64,000 nucleotides of DNA from the NCBI GenBank assembly GCA_036557705.1, contig DATBHB010000193.1, positions 33,246 to 97,245 on the forward strand. Direction: 5' to 3'. Below are positions 8,029 to 15,383 of this stretch, in pieces; position 1 is the first letter of the stretch; each line of letters begins with the position of its first letter. The notes under the pieces are model-generated. The model was not told the DNA's origin, did not search any database, and worked only from the letters and a program-made list of their open reading frames with translations. The translations under genes and the position numbers were made by a program. Source of the DNA: VAZQ01 sp036557705 (GTDB lineage: Bacteria > Pseudomonadota > Alphaproteobacteria > Rhizobiales > Xanthobacteraceae).

Positions 8029-9150
8029 ATGCGCCAGGAGGTGATCGCACGGCTCCTTCGCGCCACGGGCGAGGCGGGCCTCGATGCGGTCGTGGCGATC
8101 TCGCCTGAGAATTTCGCCTATGTCACCGGCTTTCTTTCGCCGACGCAGCCGTTGATGCGCTGGCGCCACGCCATGGCGCTGGTGACTGCCGACGGCGCGG
8201 CCGCCCTCGTCGCCGTCGACATGGAAGCGAACACGATCCGCTCGAAAGCGCCGCCCGGCACTGAAATCGCCGTGTGGCGCGAATTCGCGTTCGACGCCAC
8301 GAAGGTGCTCGCCGATCTCCTGCGCCAGCACGGGCTCGCCAAAGCGCGTATTGGCATCGAAATGGATTACCTGCCGGCCGCTGATTTCGCTGCGCTCAAG
8401 CACATCCTCCCGAGCGCGCAGTTCATTGCCGCGGAGGCGCTGCTGGCGCGATTGCGCCAGATCAAGACGGCGACCGAGATTGATCTCATGCGCCGGCTGT
8501 CGCGCATTGCCGACCAGGCGATCACCGAGGCATATCGCTCCGTCGCCGCCGGTTCGAGCGAAATGGACATCGCGGCGGCGCTGACGCGCGGCATCTACGA
8601 GCAGGGCGCCGAATATTTCAAGCTGATGATCGTGGCGACCGGCGAGCGCAGCGTCTTTCCAAATGTCGGCCCCACCAATCGCCTCCTGCGGCGCGGCGAT
8701 GTCTGCCGCGTCGAGATTTTCCCGATGATCGGCGGCTATCATGCGGGTGTGTGCCGTACCGCCGCGGTAGGAAGTCCCCCGCCGCAGGCCGAACGCATCT
8801 GGGCCAACCTCACCGCCTGCAAATATCTCCTGCTCGATGCCATCAAGCCCGGCGCTTCGACGCGCGCTATCTACGATCTCTATCTGGGTAAGGTCGGCGA
8901 GCTTGGACTGCCGCCGATTTCGTTCATCGGCCACGGCATCGGCCTGCACCTGCACGAGGACCCTTATCTCGGCCCAATGCCCGACCAGCGCCTCGAACCG
9001 GGCATGGTGCTCGGCATCGAACCGCTCATCTACGAGACCGGCTTCGGCTTCGGCATGCAGAACAAGGATATGGTGCTGGTGACCGAAACGGGTTGCGAGC
9101 TCCTCTCGGACTATGCGAACACCGATAAGCTGATCGTCATCAGAGCATGA
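8029..9150 (+). CDS. M24 peptidase family protein, creatinase-like (aminopeptidase P fold)
   Basis: A 373-residue pita-bread-fold protein. Residues 1-135 form the creatinase N-terminal domain and 150-373 the M24 domain. The family's metal site normally has five ligands (Asp, Asp, His, Glu, Glu). Here the His (FIGHGIGLHLHEDP) and one Glu (LGIEPLIYE) are kept. The first Asp reads Glu (CRVEIFP), the second reads Gly (GYHAGVCRT), and the last Glu reads Lys (QNKDMVLVT). This resembles metal-free creatinase-type members more than Xaa-Pro dipeptidases, so hydrolysis of a small C-N substrate is plausible. It is downstream of the bicupin and enolase genes and upstream of a Bug binding protein. Confidence 0.75.
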   Translation: MRQEVIARLLRATGEAGLDAVVAISPENFAYVTGFLSPTQPLMRWRHAMALVTADGAAALVAVDMEANTIRSKAPPGTEIAVWREFAFDATKVLADLLRQHGLAKARIGIEMDYLPAADFAALKHILPSAQFIAAEALLARLRQIKTATEIDLMRRLSRIADQAITEAYRSVAAGSSEMDIAAALTRGIYEQGAEYFKLMIVATGERSVFPNVGPTNRLLRRGDVCRVEIFPMIGGYHAGVCRTAAVGSPPPQAERIWANLTACKYLLLDAIKPGASTRAIYDLYLGKVGELGLPPISFIGHGIGLHLHEDPYLGPMPDQRLEPGMVLGIEPLIYETGFGFGMQNKDMVLVTETGCELLSDYANTDKLIVIRA

Positions 9151-9232
9151 GAGCTTTGCAGTTGTGCTCTCGCGTTCGCACCCTCTACTTCGTAAACTCC
9201 TGACCGCAAACGATTGACAACGAGAACAAGCG

Positions 9233-10222
9233 ATGCACCGGCGCAAATTCCTGGCACTTGCCACCTGTTCGGTATCCTCTTCGACGCTTGCCTTTTCATC
9301 TCTGGCAGCCCAAGGCCGTTATCCGGATCATCCGATCCGGTTCATCGTCCCGCGCTCGGCGGGCGGGGTCGTGGACGTCGTGGCCCGGCTATGGGGCGAT
9401 CAGGTCAAGCCGCATCTCGGCAGCGTGATCATTGAGAACCAGGGCGGCGGCGGCGGTACCATTGCGGCGAGTTTGGTCGCTCGGGCCAAGCCCGACGGCT
9501 ACACGCTCTTTGCCGGGACGACGACCGAACTCGTGATCGACCCGGCGATCATGAGCGCGCTGCCTTACGACCCGGTCCGCGACCTCGCGCCGGTCGCCAT
9601 TACGGCGATCTCGGTATCGGCGCTGATGGTGCATGCATCGCTCCCGGTCCACACGCTCCAGGAGCTCGTCGCTTACGCGAAGGCCAATCCCGGCAAGCTG
9701 TCCTACGGCTCCGCCGGGGTGGGCACTTCGGCGCATCTCTGCGGCGAGCTGTTCAAGAAGCTCGCCGGCCTGCCCGATATCGTCCACGTGCCGTACAAGG
9801 GCGCCAATCCGGGTTTGGTGGACTTCTACAGCGGGCAGCTGCCGATGTTTGCGGCCAGCATTTCGCCGCAGGTCCTCGCCATGCACCGGCAGGGAAAGAT
9901 TCGGATTCTCGTCGCCGGAACCGATCGACGCCTGCAGGCGGCGCCGGAGATTCCGACCAACGTGGAAGCGGGTTTTCCCGATCTCGTCACCGTCATGTTC
10001 ATGGGCGTCTTTGCGCCCGCCGGTACGCCGCGCCCTATCATCGATCAGATCGCCGCCGCCACGCATCAAGCAATGGCGGACCCTGCATTCCAGAAACGGC
10101 TGATCGATGCCGGCTTCGAGCCGGTGACGGACTCCGGCCCGGAGCAGACGGCGCAATTCATCAAGGAAGAACTCGTGCGCTGGACGCCCCTGCTGAAAGC
10201 ATCGGGCATTCGAGTCAACTGA
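9233..10222 (+). CDS. Bug/TctC family tripartite tricarboxylate transporter substrate-binding protein
   Basis: A 329-residue periplasmic binding protein. The start MHRRKFLALATCSV is a signal peptide with an RRKFL run that is twin-arginine-like. Family motifs are YPDHPIRFIVPRSAGGVVD (residues 30-50), ENQGGGGGTIA, AKPDGYTL, LPYDPVRDLAPV and VPYKGANPG. Bug proteins bind carboxylates or amides; the ligand here is unknown. No TctA/TctB membrane genes occur in this window. Its place between the M24 gene and the ThDP enzyme genes suggests it captures the substrate of this cluster. Confidence 0.88.
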   Translation: MHRRKFLALATCSVSSSTLAFSSLAAQGRYPDHPIRFIVPRSAGGVVDVVARLWGDQVKPHLGSVIIENQGGGGGTIAASLVARAKPDGYTLFAGTTTELVIDPAIMSALPYDPVRDLAPVAITAISVSALMVHASLPVHTLQELVAYAKANPGKLSYGSAGVGTSAHLCGELFKKLAGLPDIVHVPYKGANPGLVDFYSGQLPMFAASISPQVLAMHRQGKIRILVAGTDRRLQAAPEIPTNVEAGFPDLVTVMFMGVFAPAGTPRPIIDQIAAATHQAMADPAFQKRLIDAGFEPVTDSGPEQTAQFIKEELVRWTPLLKASGIRVN

Positions 10223-10465
10223 CGCGATCAATGGCGCGCTCCACTGCCGTCTCGACATCCTCGCCCGTAAGGCGGGCAAGGCGCTGCGCCAACTCGTCGA
10301 GCTTGGGCGAATGAAAGTTCATCGTAAGACCTGACCTTGCCCGATACGGCTTGAAATACAGAGTGCTGCCCCGACATTCAAGATTTCGAGAGATTGACGA
10401 GGCACGGGCCCTTTCCTATCGTCCCATCTGCCCGCCCGAACTTCCAGAAATCGAGCCCGTTGCCG

Positions 10466-10966
10466 ATGGATGTCAATGACAAAATTCATGCCCAGCTCGT
10501 CAAAACCGGCGTGAAGCTCGCCGCAAGCCTGCCCGACGACTGGGTCAATACACTCATTCGGCGAATCTCGGCTGGAAACGAAATCCGCCATGTCCCGGTC
10601 GGGCGCGAGGCGGAAACGATTGCGATCTGCGCGGGGGCATTTTTTGGCGGCGTCCGCTCGGTCGCCATCTTCGGCAATACCGGCTTGCTCACCTGTACCG
10701 GCGAGATGGCTACCCTTTGCCTGCGCCACCAGATCCCCGTGTTCTGTATCGTCAGCGGGCGCGGCTCCATCGACGATCACAAGGTTTATCAGGAAGTGCA
10801 GGGACGCCGCACCATTCCGCTGTTGCAGGCCTACGACTACCCCTTCAAGATCATCGACAAGGAAGACGAAATCGACAGCATCCCGGACGCCTACGAGTGG
10901 CACCGGCTGCAAAAGCGGCCGTTCGTTCTGTTCCTGACCAAAAAGCTGCTCGGTACCACAGCATGA
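10466..10966 (+). CDS. Thiamine-diphosphate enzyme, pyrimidine-binding (alpha) subunit; sulfopyruvate/phosphonopyruvate decarboxylase-like
   Basis: This 166-residue subunit corresponds to the N-terminal PYR domain of ThDP decarboxylases, split off as in ComD of sulfopyruvate decarboxylase. The Glu that activates the cofactor lies in GREAETIAICAGAFFGG (about residue 45), and the pattern NTGLLTCTGEMATLCLRHQI follows. I chose the ATG at 10466 because the upstream extension is not family-like. The last codon overlaps the start of the beta-subunit gene (ATGA), as expected for a heteromer. Oxo-acid decarboxylation is likely; whether the substrate is a sulfonate is open. Confidence 0.75.
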   Translation: MDVNDKIHAQLVKTGVKLAASLPDDWVNTLIRRISAGNEIRHVPVGREAETIAICAGAFFGGVRSVAIFGNTGLLTCTGEMATLCLRHQIPVFCIVSGRGSIDDHKVYQEVQGRRTIPLLQAYDYPFKIIDKEDEIDSIPDAYEWHRLQKRPFVLFLTKKLLGTTA

Positions 10967-11565
10967 AGACGAACGAGTGCATGAAGGTCCTCGCCAAGTA
11001 TCGCGGCGACGCGGTTGTCGTGTGCGCGCTGGGGATGGCGGCGAACGAATGGTGGGCCGTCACCCGCAGCGAGGACAGCTTCTACATGCACGGCGGCATG
11101 GGTTTTGCCGCGAGCTTTGCGCTTGGCCTCGCGCTCTCGATCCCGCAGACGCCGGTCTGGGTGCTCAACAGCGACGGATCGCTGTGCATGAACACCGGGT
11201 GCCTTCTCACCGAAGCCGGGCAGCAGCCGAAAAATCTCAAGCATTTTGTGGTCGACAACCAGTGCTATCAGACCGTCGAAACCATGCCGATGGTGAACCA
11301 GAACGGCGCCGATTACACCGCCATGGCGCGAGCCGCCGGCATCGTCCAGGCGATCACGATCGACAATCTCGCCGATCTCGACCGCAAGATGCCCGAGATC
11401 GTAGCGGCGCCGGGGCCCTATTTCATCCGGCTGCGGGTCGAGGCTGAACCCGACTACCAACGTGCGCCGCCGGCGAATTACGAGGGGCCGGAGATGAAAT
11501 ATCGCTTTGGCCGCTCGCTCGAGAAGAAGCTTGGGATCAAAGTGTTTGGACCGCGCGGGTTCTGA
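10963..11565 (+). CDS. Thiamine-diphosphate enzyme, ThDP/Mg-binding (beta) subunit; ComE-like
   Basis: A 200-residue PP domain partner of the preceding subunit. The ThDP-Mg motif is NSDGSLCMNTGCL ... VVDNQCYQT (about residues 65-105). The usual opening GDG is SDG here, but the Asp and the distal Asn are kept. The region SFYMHGGMGFAASFALGLAL matches the conserved segment of ComE-type subunits (FYxLGSMGxASxxGLGxAL). Together the two genes encode a split 2-oxoacid decarboxylase. They end the cupin-enolase-M24-Bug row and lie 3.5 kb from the suyAB genes, so sulfopyruvate is an attractive but unproven substrate. Confidence 0.75.
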   Translation: MKTNECMKVLAKYRGDAVVVCALGMAANEWWAVTRSEDSFYMHGGMGFAASFALGLALSIPQTPVWVLNSDGSLCMNTGCLLTEAGQQPKNLKHFVVDNQCYQTVETMPMVNQNGADYTAMARAAGIVQAITIDNLADLDRKMPEIVAAPGPYFIRLRVEAEPDYQRAPPANYEGPEMKYRFGRSLEKKLGIKVFGPRGF

Positions 11566-11620
11566 TCGCGGCTGGCTCGCGTATTTTCCCGATACCGTTG
11601 AATCGGCCGATATGTTCGCG

Positions 11621-11775
11621 CGTCATTCTGAGGCGCTCGCATGCAATCACTTGATTGCATGCGAGCCTCGAAGGATGACGGCTGCTTGCTTCTCCTTCCG
11701 ACGTGGCGTCGCCTCGGCCGTCGCCCTTCGAGGCTTGCCCGGCCGAACAGGCCGGGCAAGCACCTCAGGGTGACT
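11621..11775. repeat. Two nested palindromic repeats, family 3 (CCTGAGG ... CCTTCGAAGG type flanks)
   Basis: First hairpin 11621-11680: outer arms CGTCATTCTGAGG and CCTCGAAGGATGACG around an inner palindrome GCTCGCATGCAATCA/TGATTGCATGCGAGC. Second hairpin, about 11719-11775: similar outer flanks CCCTTCGAGG and CCTCAGGGTGAC around a different inner stem GCTTGCCCGGCC/GGCCGGGCAAGC. A further copy of the first type is at 27768-27825. It lies between the convergent ThDP and glycosyltransferase genes. Confidence 0.75.
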
Positions 11776-11786
11776 GGTGCGAAGAT

Positions 11787-12728
11787 TCAAATGCGGTATC
11801 TGTCCGCCATCCCACCCATGATCTGACCGTAAGCCTCTCTTATTTCCTGTTCGAATTGTTCCTGCGAATATCGTCGCGCCGTCGCCATCGCATTTTCGAC
11901 GTATTGGTTGCGGTCTTTGCAGAGAAACAAATCGCATGCGTGCTTGATCCCGCTCACGAAGCCTTCATGATCCCCCTCCTCGATCCAGATGCCGTTATGG
12001 TCCGTCGCATATTCGATGCCGCCGCCGCCAATGTAGCCGACCACCTGGCATCCTGAGGCCATGGCTTCGAGGCTCATGAGTCCGAGGCCTTCGAGGTATG
12101 GAAACGCCGCATAGATGGCCGATTGCGCCATGATCCCGGCACATGCCGGACGCGGCATATTCCTCAATTCCACCCAATGCACATGCGCCAGTTCGGGATA
12201 TCTCGATTTGAACAGGCCCATGACAAAGCCCGGTTCGAAGCCTCGCTTGTATGTCGTATAGGCGATCTGGAGCAGTTTCTCGCTCGGCGCGAAATAGGAA
12301 GGAACGAAAGGCCGCACGACCAGGATGGGCTTGGCGACACCCATCCCCTGGAGGCATTTCTTCGTATATGCAGTCGTCGTCAGGATGTGGGTGAGCGGAT
12401 ATTCATTCAATTGCTGCACCGAATCGAAGCCCATAAAAGTGTAAAACGGATTTTGGTTGTGCACGACCTTCAAGCAGCTCACCGACCGTAACCGCTCGAA
12501 CAGCTGGCGGTGAACCTCGCCGATAACGACGATGTCGCGCTCGTAAAGCCTGAAATTTCCGGAAACGGCGGGCACCGGAAATTGTTGAGGTACAAAGTCG
12601 TTGCCAAGGTAAAGCGCCTTTGCAGCGAAGCCGACGCAATTGAGTGTTGCGATGTGATCGATAGCAATAAAATCACCGCCGGTGACCGGAGGAACAAAGA
12701 AGGGGAAATACAAACTGTTTTCGGACAT
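11787..12728 (-). CDS. Glycosyltransferase family 4-like protein
   Basis: A 313-residue GT-B-type glycosyltransferase. The C-terminal half carries the group-1 signature EGLGLMSLEAMASGCQVVGY (about residues 212-231), with the Glu residues that contact the nucleotide-sugar phosphates, followed by a Gly-rich turn and EGDHEGFVSGI. The N-terminal half (acceptor side) is short, so the protein is smaller than typical GT4 enzymes of 350-400 residues. No other polysaccharide gene lies nearby. Its 3' end faces the repeat cluster at 11621-11775. Donor and acceptor are unknown. Confidence 0.72.
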   Translation of the reverse strand: MSENSLYFPFFVPPVTGGDFIAIDHIATLNCVGFAAKALYLGNDFVPQQFPVPAVSGNFRLYERDIVVIGEVHRQLFERLRSVSCLKVVHNQNPFYTFMGFDSVQQLNEYPLTHILTTTAYTKKCLQGMGVAKPILVVRPFVPSYFAPSEKLLQIAYTTYKRGFEPGFVMGLFKSRYPELAHVHWVELRNMPRPACAGIMAQSAIYAAFPYLEGLGLMSLEAMASGCQVVGYIGGGGIEYATDHNGIWIEEGDHEGFVSGIKHACDLFLCKDRNQYVENAMATARRYSQEQFEQEIREAYGQIMGGMADRYRI

Positions 12729-12739
12729 CGCTGATGGGT

Positions 12740-13648
12740 CTAGTGCTCGGACGGGATCTCAGGCCCCGAGGGTCGACGGACGAGATCAAGGAAAGCATTC
12801 TTGGCCTTGGTCAGGTAGCGATCGGCATGTCGAAGGACAAAGAAATGCCGTTCGGGAAAGTCGATGCTCACCAGGTGCAGCGTTCCCAACCGTAGGCTGT
12901 TCTCCACCACGAGGCGAGAAATCACCGTCGCGCCGGCCCCAGCCTCGACCGCACTGCGGACCGCCTCGTTCGACGGGAGTTCCAGCGACACGGTCAGGGC
13001 ATCCGGATCGATCCCATAGCTGTGCAGCGCATCCTCGAAAATCCGTCGCGTTCCCGAGCCTCGTTCCCGCAACACCCATACGGATTGCGTAAGCTCGCCA
13101 GGGCTCAGGCTCGCTCGATCGGCCCAGGGATGCTGCGGGGCGACGACCAGCACCAAACGGTCGCCGGGGACTGAAATGCGGACCAGCACCGGGTCGTCGG
13201 CTTCCGCTTCGACGACGCCGAGGTCCGCCGCGCCCTCAACAATCGAATGCGCCACCTGTTCGGTATTGCCGATCGCGACCGCGACCAGAATACCGGGATA
13301 GCGCTGCCGGTACTTGTGCAAGACCGGCGGCAGCCAGTAGCTCGCAATCGTCTGACTCGCCGATAGCGCAAGCGTGCCGCGTTGGAGCCCGGATAATTCG
13401 CGCAGCACCAGTTCGGCCCCGTCGGCGCGGGCGAGAACCGCTTTGGCTTCCTGCAGAAAGGTTCGGCCCGGCTCAGTGAGTTCGATGTGGCGGCCGACGC
13501 GATCGAACAATTTGACTTTGCAGCGCGCTTCCAGAGCCGCAATGGAAGCACTTGCAGCAGACTGAGTCATGTTCAACTCGCCTGCCGCTCGCGTGATGTG
13601 CAGATGCTTCGCTACGGCCACGAACACCCGCAACTGTTCCAGGGTCAT
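12740..13648 (-). CDS. LysR family transcriptional regulator
   Basis: A 302-residue LysR regulator with an N-terminal winged helix (MTLEQLRVFVAVAKHLHITRAAGELNMTQSAASASI, given here in part: the HTH core is AAGELNMTQSAASASI) and a two-lobed effector domain from residue 90. It lies 97 bases downstream of the YeiH-type exporter gene on the same strand. In many bacteria a LysR gene (yeiE in E. coli) neighbours yeiH, so control of the exporter and of the divergent suyAB genes is a fair inference. The effector is unknown; a sulfonate, sulfite or sulfur-status signal would fit. Confidence 0.88.
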   Translation of the reverse strand: MTLEQLRVFVAVAKHLHITRAAGELNMTQSAASASIAALEARCKVKLFDRVGRHIELTEPGRTFLQEAKAVLARADGAELVLRELSGLQRGTLALSASQTIASYWLPPVLHKYRQRYPGILVAVAIGNTEQVAHSIVEGAADLGVVEAEADDPVLVRISVPGDRLVLVVAPQHPWADRASLSPGELTQSVWVLRERGSGTRRIFEDALHSYGIDPDALTVSLELPSNEAVRSAVEAGAGATVISRLVVENSLRLGTLHLVSIDFPERHFFVLRHADRYLTKAKNAFLDLVRRPSGPEIPSEH

Positions 13649-13745
13649 GCCCGTTCCCCAGCATTGCAGGGCAGATCAGGCGCGCCGTAATCCGCCGAAG
13701 GTCGGTGCAATGCGCTGCGCTATGGCGCCCTCTCGGCGCTCTTTC

Positions 13746-14831
13746 TCAGTATACCAATTCCACCAGAACAAGGCTGAAAGCGGAGATGAAAATCCAGGCG
13801 CCGGCCCCGAGCAGGAGCGGTTTGAGGCCTTTCGCCCGCAATTTACGGAAATCGGTTTCGAGGCCCATCGCGGTAAGCGCGACCGTAAGCAGGGCCGTGG
13901 TGAGGATCACAATCCAGGTTTTCGCCTGAGCGGAGATGAGGCCGAAGCTGTTGAAACCCATCAGAACGAGAAAACCGACCACAAACCAGGGAACGGGAAC
14001 TCGGCCGCTGGCCGCCGCTGCCGCCGGGGACCGGGACCGGGATCGGGAAGAGGCGAGAAAGCTCAAGGTCAGGACCACGGGGGCAAGCATCGCGACCCGG
14101 CTGAGCTTCGCGATCGTGCCGAAGTCGCCCGACGCGCTGCCGTTCTGAAAGGCTGCAGCGACAACTTGCGCGATCTCGTGGATCGAGGCGCCGGCCCAGA
14201 GCCCGAACGCGTGCGGCTGCAGATGCAGATATCCCGGAAGCATCGGGAGCAGAAACATCGACAAGGTGCCGAACACGGTCACGCAGGCAACCGCGTAGGC
14301 GACGTCCTCATCGTCGGCCTTGGTCACGGTATTGGTGGCGATCACGGCGGAGGCGCCGCAGATCGAGGTTCCGGCTGCGATCAACTGGGTCAGCTTCGAA
14401 CTGACCCCGATCCGCGCCCCGAGCCAAGTGGTGAACAGAAAGGTTGACCCGAGCGTAACAACGACGATCAGCATTCCGGGCCCGCCGACTGTAATCACCT
14501 GAGCGATCGTGAGTTGAAGCCCGAGAAGGGCAACCGCAATGCGCAGCAGGCGCTTGAGGCTGAAGGTGATCCCAAGACGGCACCGGTCAGGAGTGCCGAC
14601 AAGGTTATGAAACGCGGTGCCGAGTGCAATGGCGATGATAAGCGTGCTGAAGTTCGCCACCCCGGGGACGAGACGCAGCGCATAGGAAAGAGCGGCTATC
14701 GCAAAAACGAGGAGCAGTCCTGGGAGCAGGCTCACCGAGTTGCGGGCCCAGCCCGCGGCAGCGGAAGACCAGGCCGAAGTCCCAACGGACGGTGCTTGAA
14801 GCTCTGCAAAATCGGCCATGGCGATTCTCAT
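13746..14831 (-). CDS. YeiH/UPF0324 family putative sulfate/sulfite exporter
   Basis: A 361-residue integral membrane protein with about ten hydrophobic helices. Family features include GTAFHNLVGTP (residues 72-82), the segment GTSICGASAVIATNTVTKAD (about residues 150-170) and ASIHEIAQVVAAAF (about 215). The family (PF03601) is named 'putative sulfate exporter' because members sit beside desulfonation genes. Here it is divergent from suyA-suyB, whose reaction releases sulfite, which fits removal of the toxic product. I kept the ATG at 14831; MADF at 14819 is an alternative start. Confidence 0.82.
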   Translation of the reverse strand: MRIAMADFAELQAPSVGTSAWSSAAAGWARNSVSLLPGLLLVFAIAALSYALRLVPGVANFSTLIIAIALGTAFHNLVGTPDRCRLGITFSLKRLLRIAVALLGLQLTIAQVITVGGPGMLIVVVTLGSTFLFTTWLGARIGVSSKLTQLIAAGTSICGASAVIATNTVTKADDEDVAYAVACVTVFGTLSMFLLPMLPGYLHLQPHAFGLWAGASIHEIAQVVAAAFQNGSASGDFGTIAKLSRVAMLAPVVLTLSFLASSRSRSRSPAAAAASGRVPVPWFVVGFLVLMGFNSFGLISAQAKTWIVILTTALLTVALTAMGLETDFRKLRAKGLKPLLLGAGAWIFISAFSLVLVELVY

Positions 14832-15030
14832 GGGTAGGGCGCCTCATGCCGACGTAGGCTATCGATGAACATTGAACAAGCAAATGATTATGGTCATTTC
14901 GATCGATGATTTCGATTGATGGCGAGCGGCGGAACCGATCGAAAATATCGATGGGAGTCATGAAAAATGCTCGTTCGATCGGTCGAGTCTTTTGTCTTAT
15001 ATAAGAGTTCAGCCAATGAAGGAGAGCATC
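14832..15030. promoter_or_regulatory. Divergent promoter region between the YeiH-type exporter and suyA, with palindromic operator candidates
   Basis: This 199-base, relatively AT-rich region separates two divergent units. It holds a perfect 12-bp palindrome TCTTATATAAGA at 14995-15006, 24 bases before the suyA start. It also holds ATGA-N6-TCAT at 14884-14897 and repeated TCGATCGA/TCGATTGA-like words (14898-14960). A GntR and a LysR gene flank the region, so the AT-rich palindrome suits GntR and the dispersed dyads could be LysR sites. The assignment to either protein is inference. The suyA ribosome site AAGGAGA lies at 15019-15025. Confidence 0.55.
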
Positions 15031-15369
15031 ATGGCGGTACAGGAACTGGCGAGAAGTGCTGAGAAGCAAGCGGTTTCCAAATCGGAAATCCCGCACGTTC
15101 TGGCGCACAGCCCGAAGGACAACGTGGCGGTCGTGGTTGTCGAAGGGCTCAAAGCCGGGACCGATGCCTTCGGGGTCGTCACCGAGAACAATTCCACCTT
15201 CCGGCTGGCCATCAAGGACGATGTGCCGATCGGTCACAAGGTCGCGCTGATCGATCTCAAGGCCGGCGATACCGCAATCAAATACGGCGAAGACATCGGC
15301 CGCATCACGGCGGATGTGGCCAAAGGCCGCCACGTCCACACCCACAATCTCAAGACCAAGCGCTGGTAA
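15031..15369 (+). CDS. suyA: Probable (2R)-sulfolactate sulfo-lyase small subunit (UxaA N-terminal SAF-domain family)
   Basis: This 112-residue protein is a single SAF domain, the module that forms the N-terminal part of altronate dehydratase and the separate alpha subunit of sulfolactate sulfo-lyase. The core includes HVLAHSPKDNVAVVV, the family His region IGHKVALIDLKAGD, IKYGEDIG, and the closing VHTHNLKTKRW, which is typical of the SuyA/UxaA N-domain. The ATG at 15031 follows AAGGAGA with good spacing. suyB starts 14 bases downstream. The enzyme would cleave 3-sulfolactate to pyruvate and sulfite. A related hydro-lyase for a sugar acid is the main alternative. Confidence 0.72.
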   Translation: MAVQELARSAEKQAVSKSEIPHVLAHSPKDNVAVVVVEGLKAGTDAFGVVTENNSTFRLAIKDDVPIGHKVALIDLKAGDTAIKYGEDIGRITADVAKGRHVHTHNLKTKRW

Positions 15370-15383
15370 GGAGCACATCGATC

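Noticed and set aside
13569..14447. Arg/Gly-rich frame opposite the YeiH-type gene
   Set aside because: The composition is low-complexity and is explained by reading the complement of transmembrane codons.
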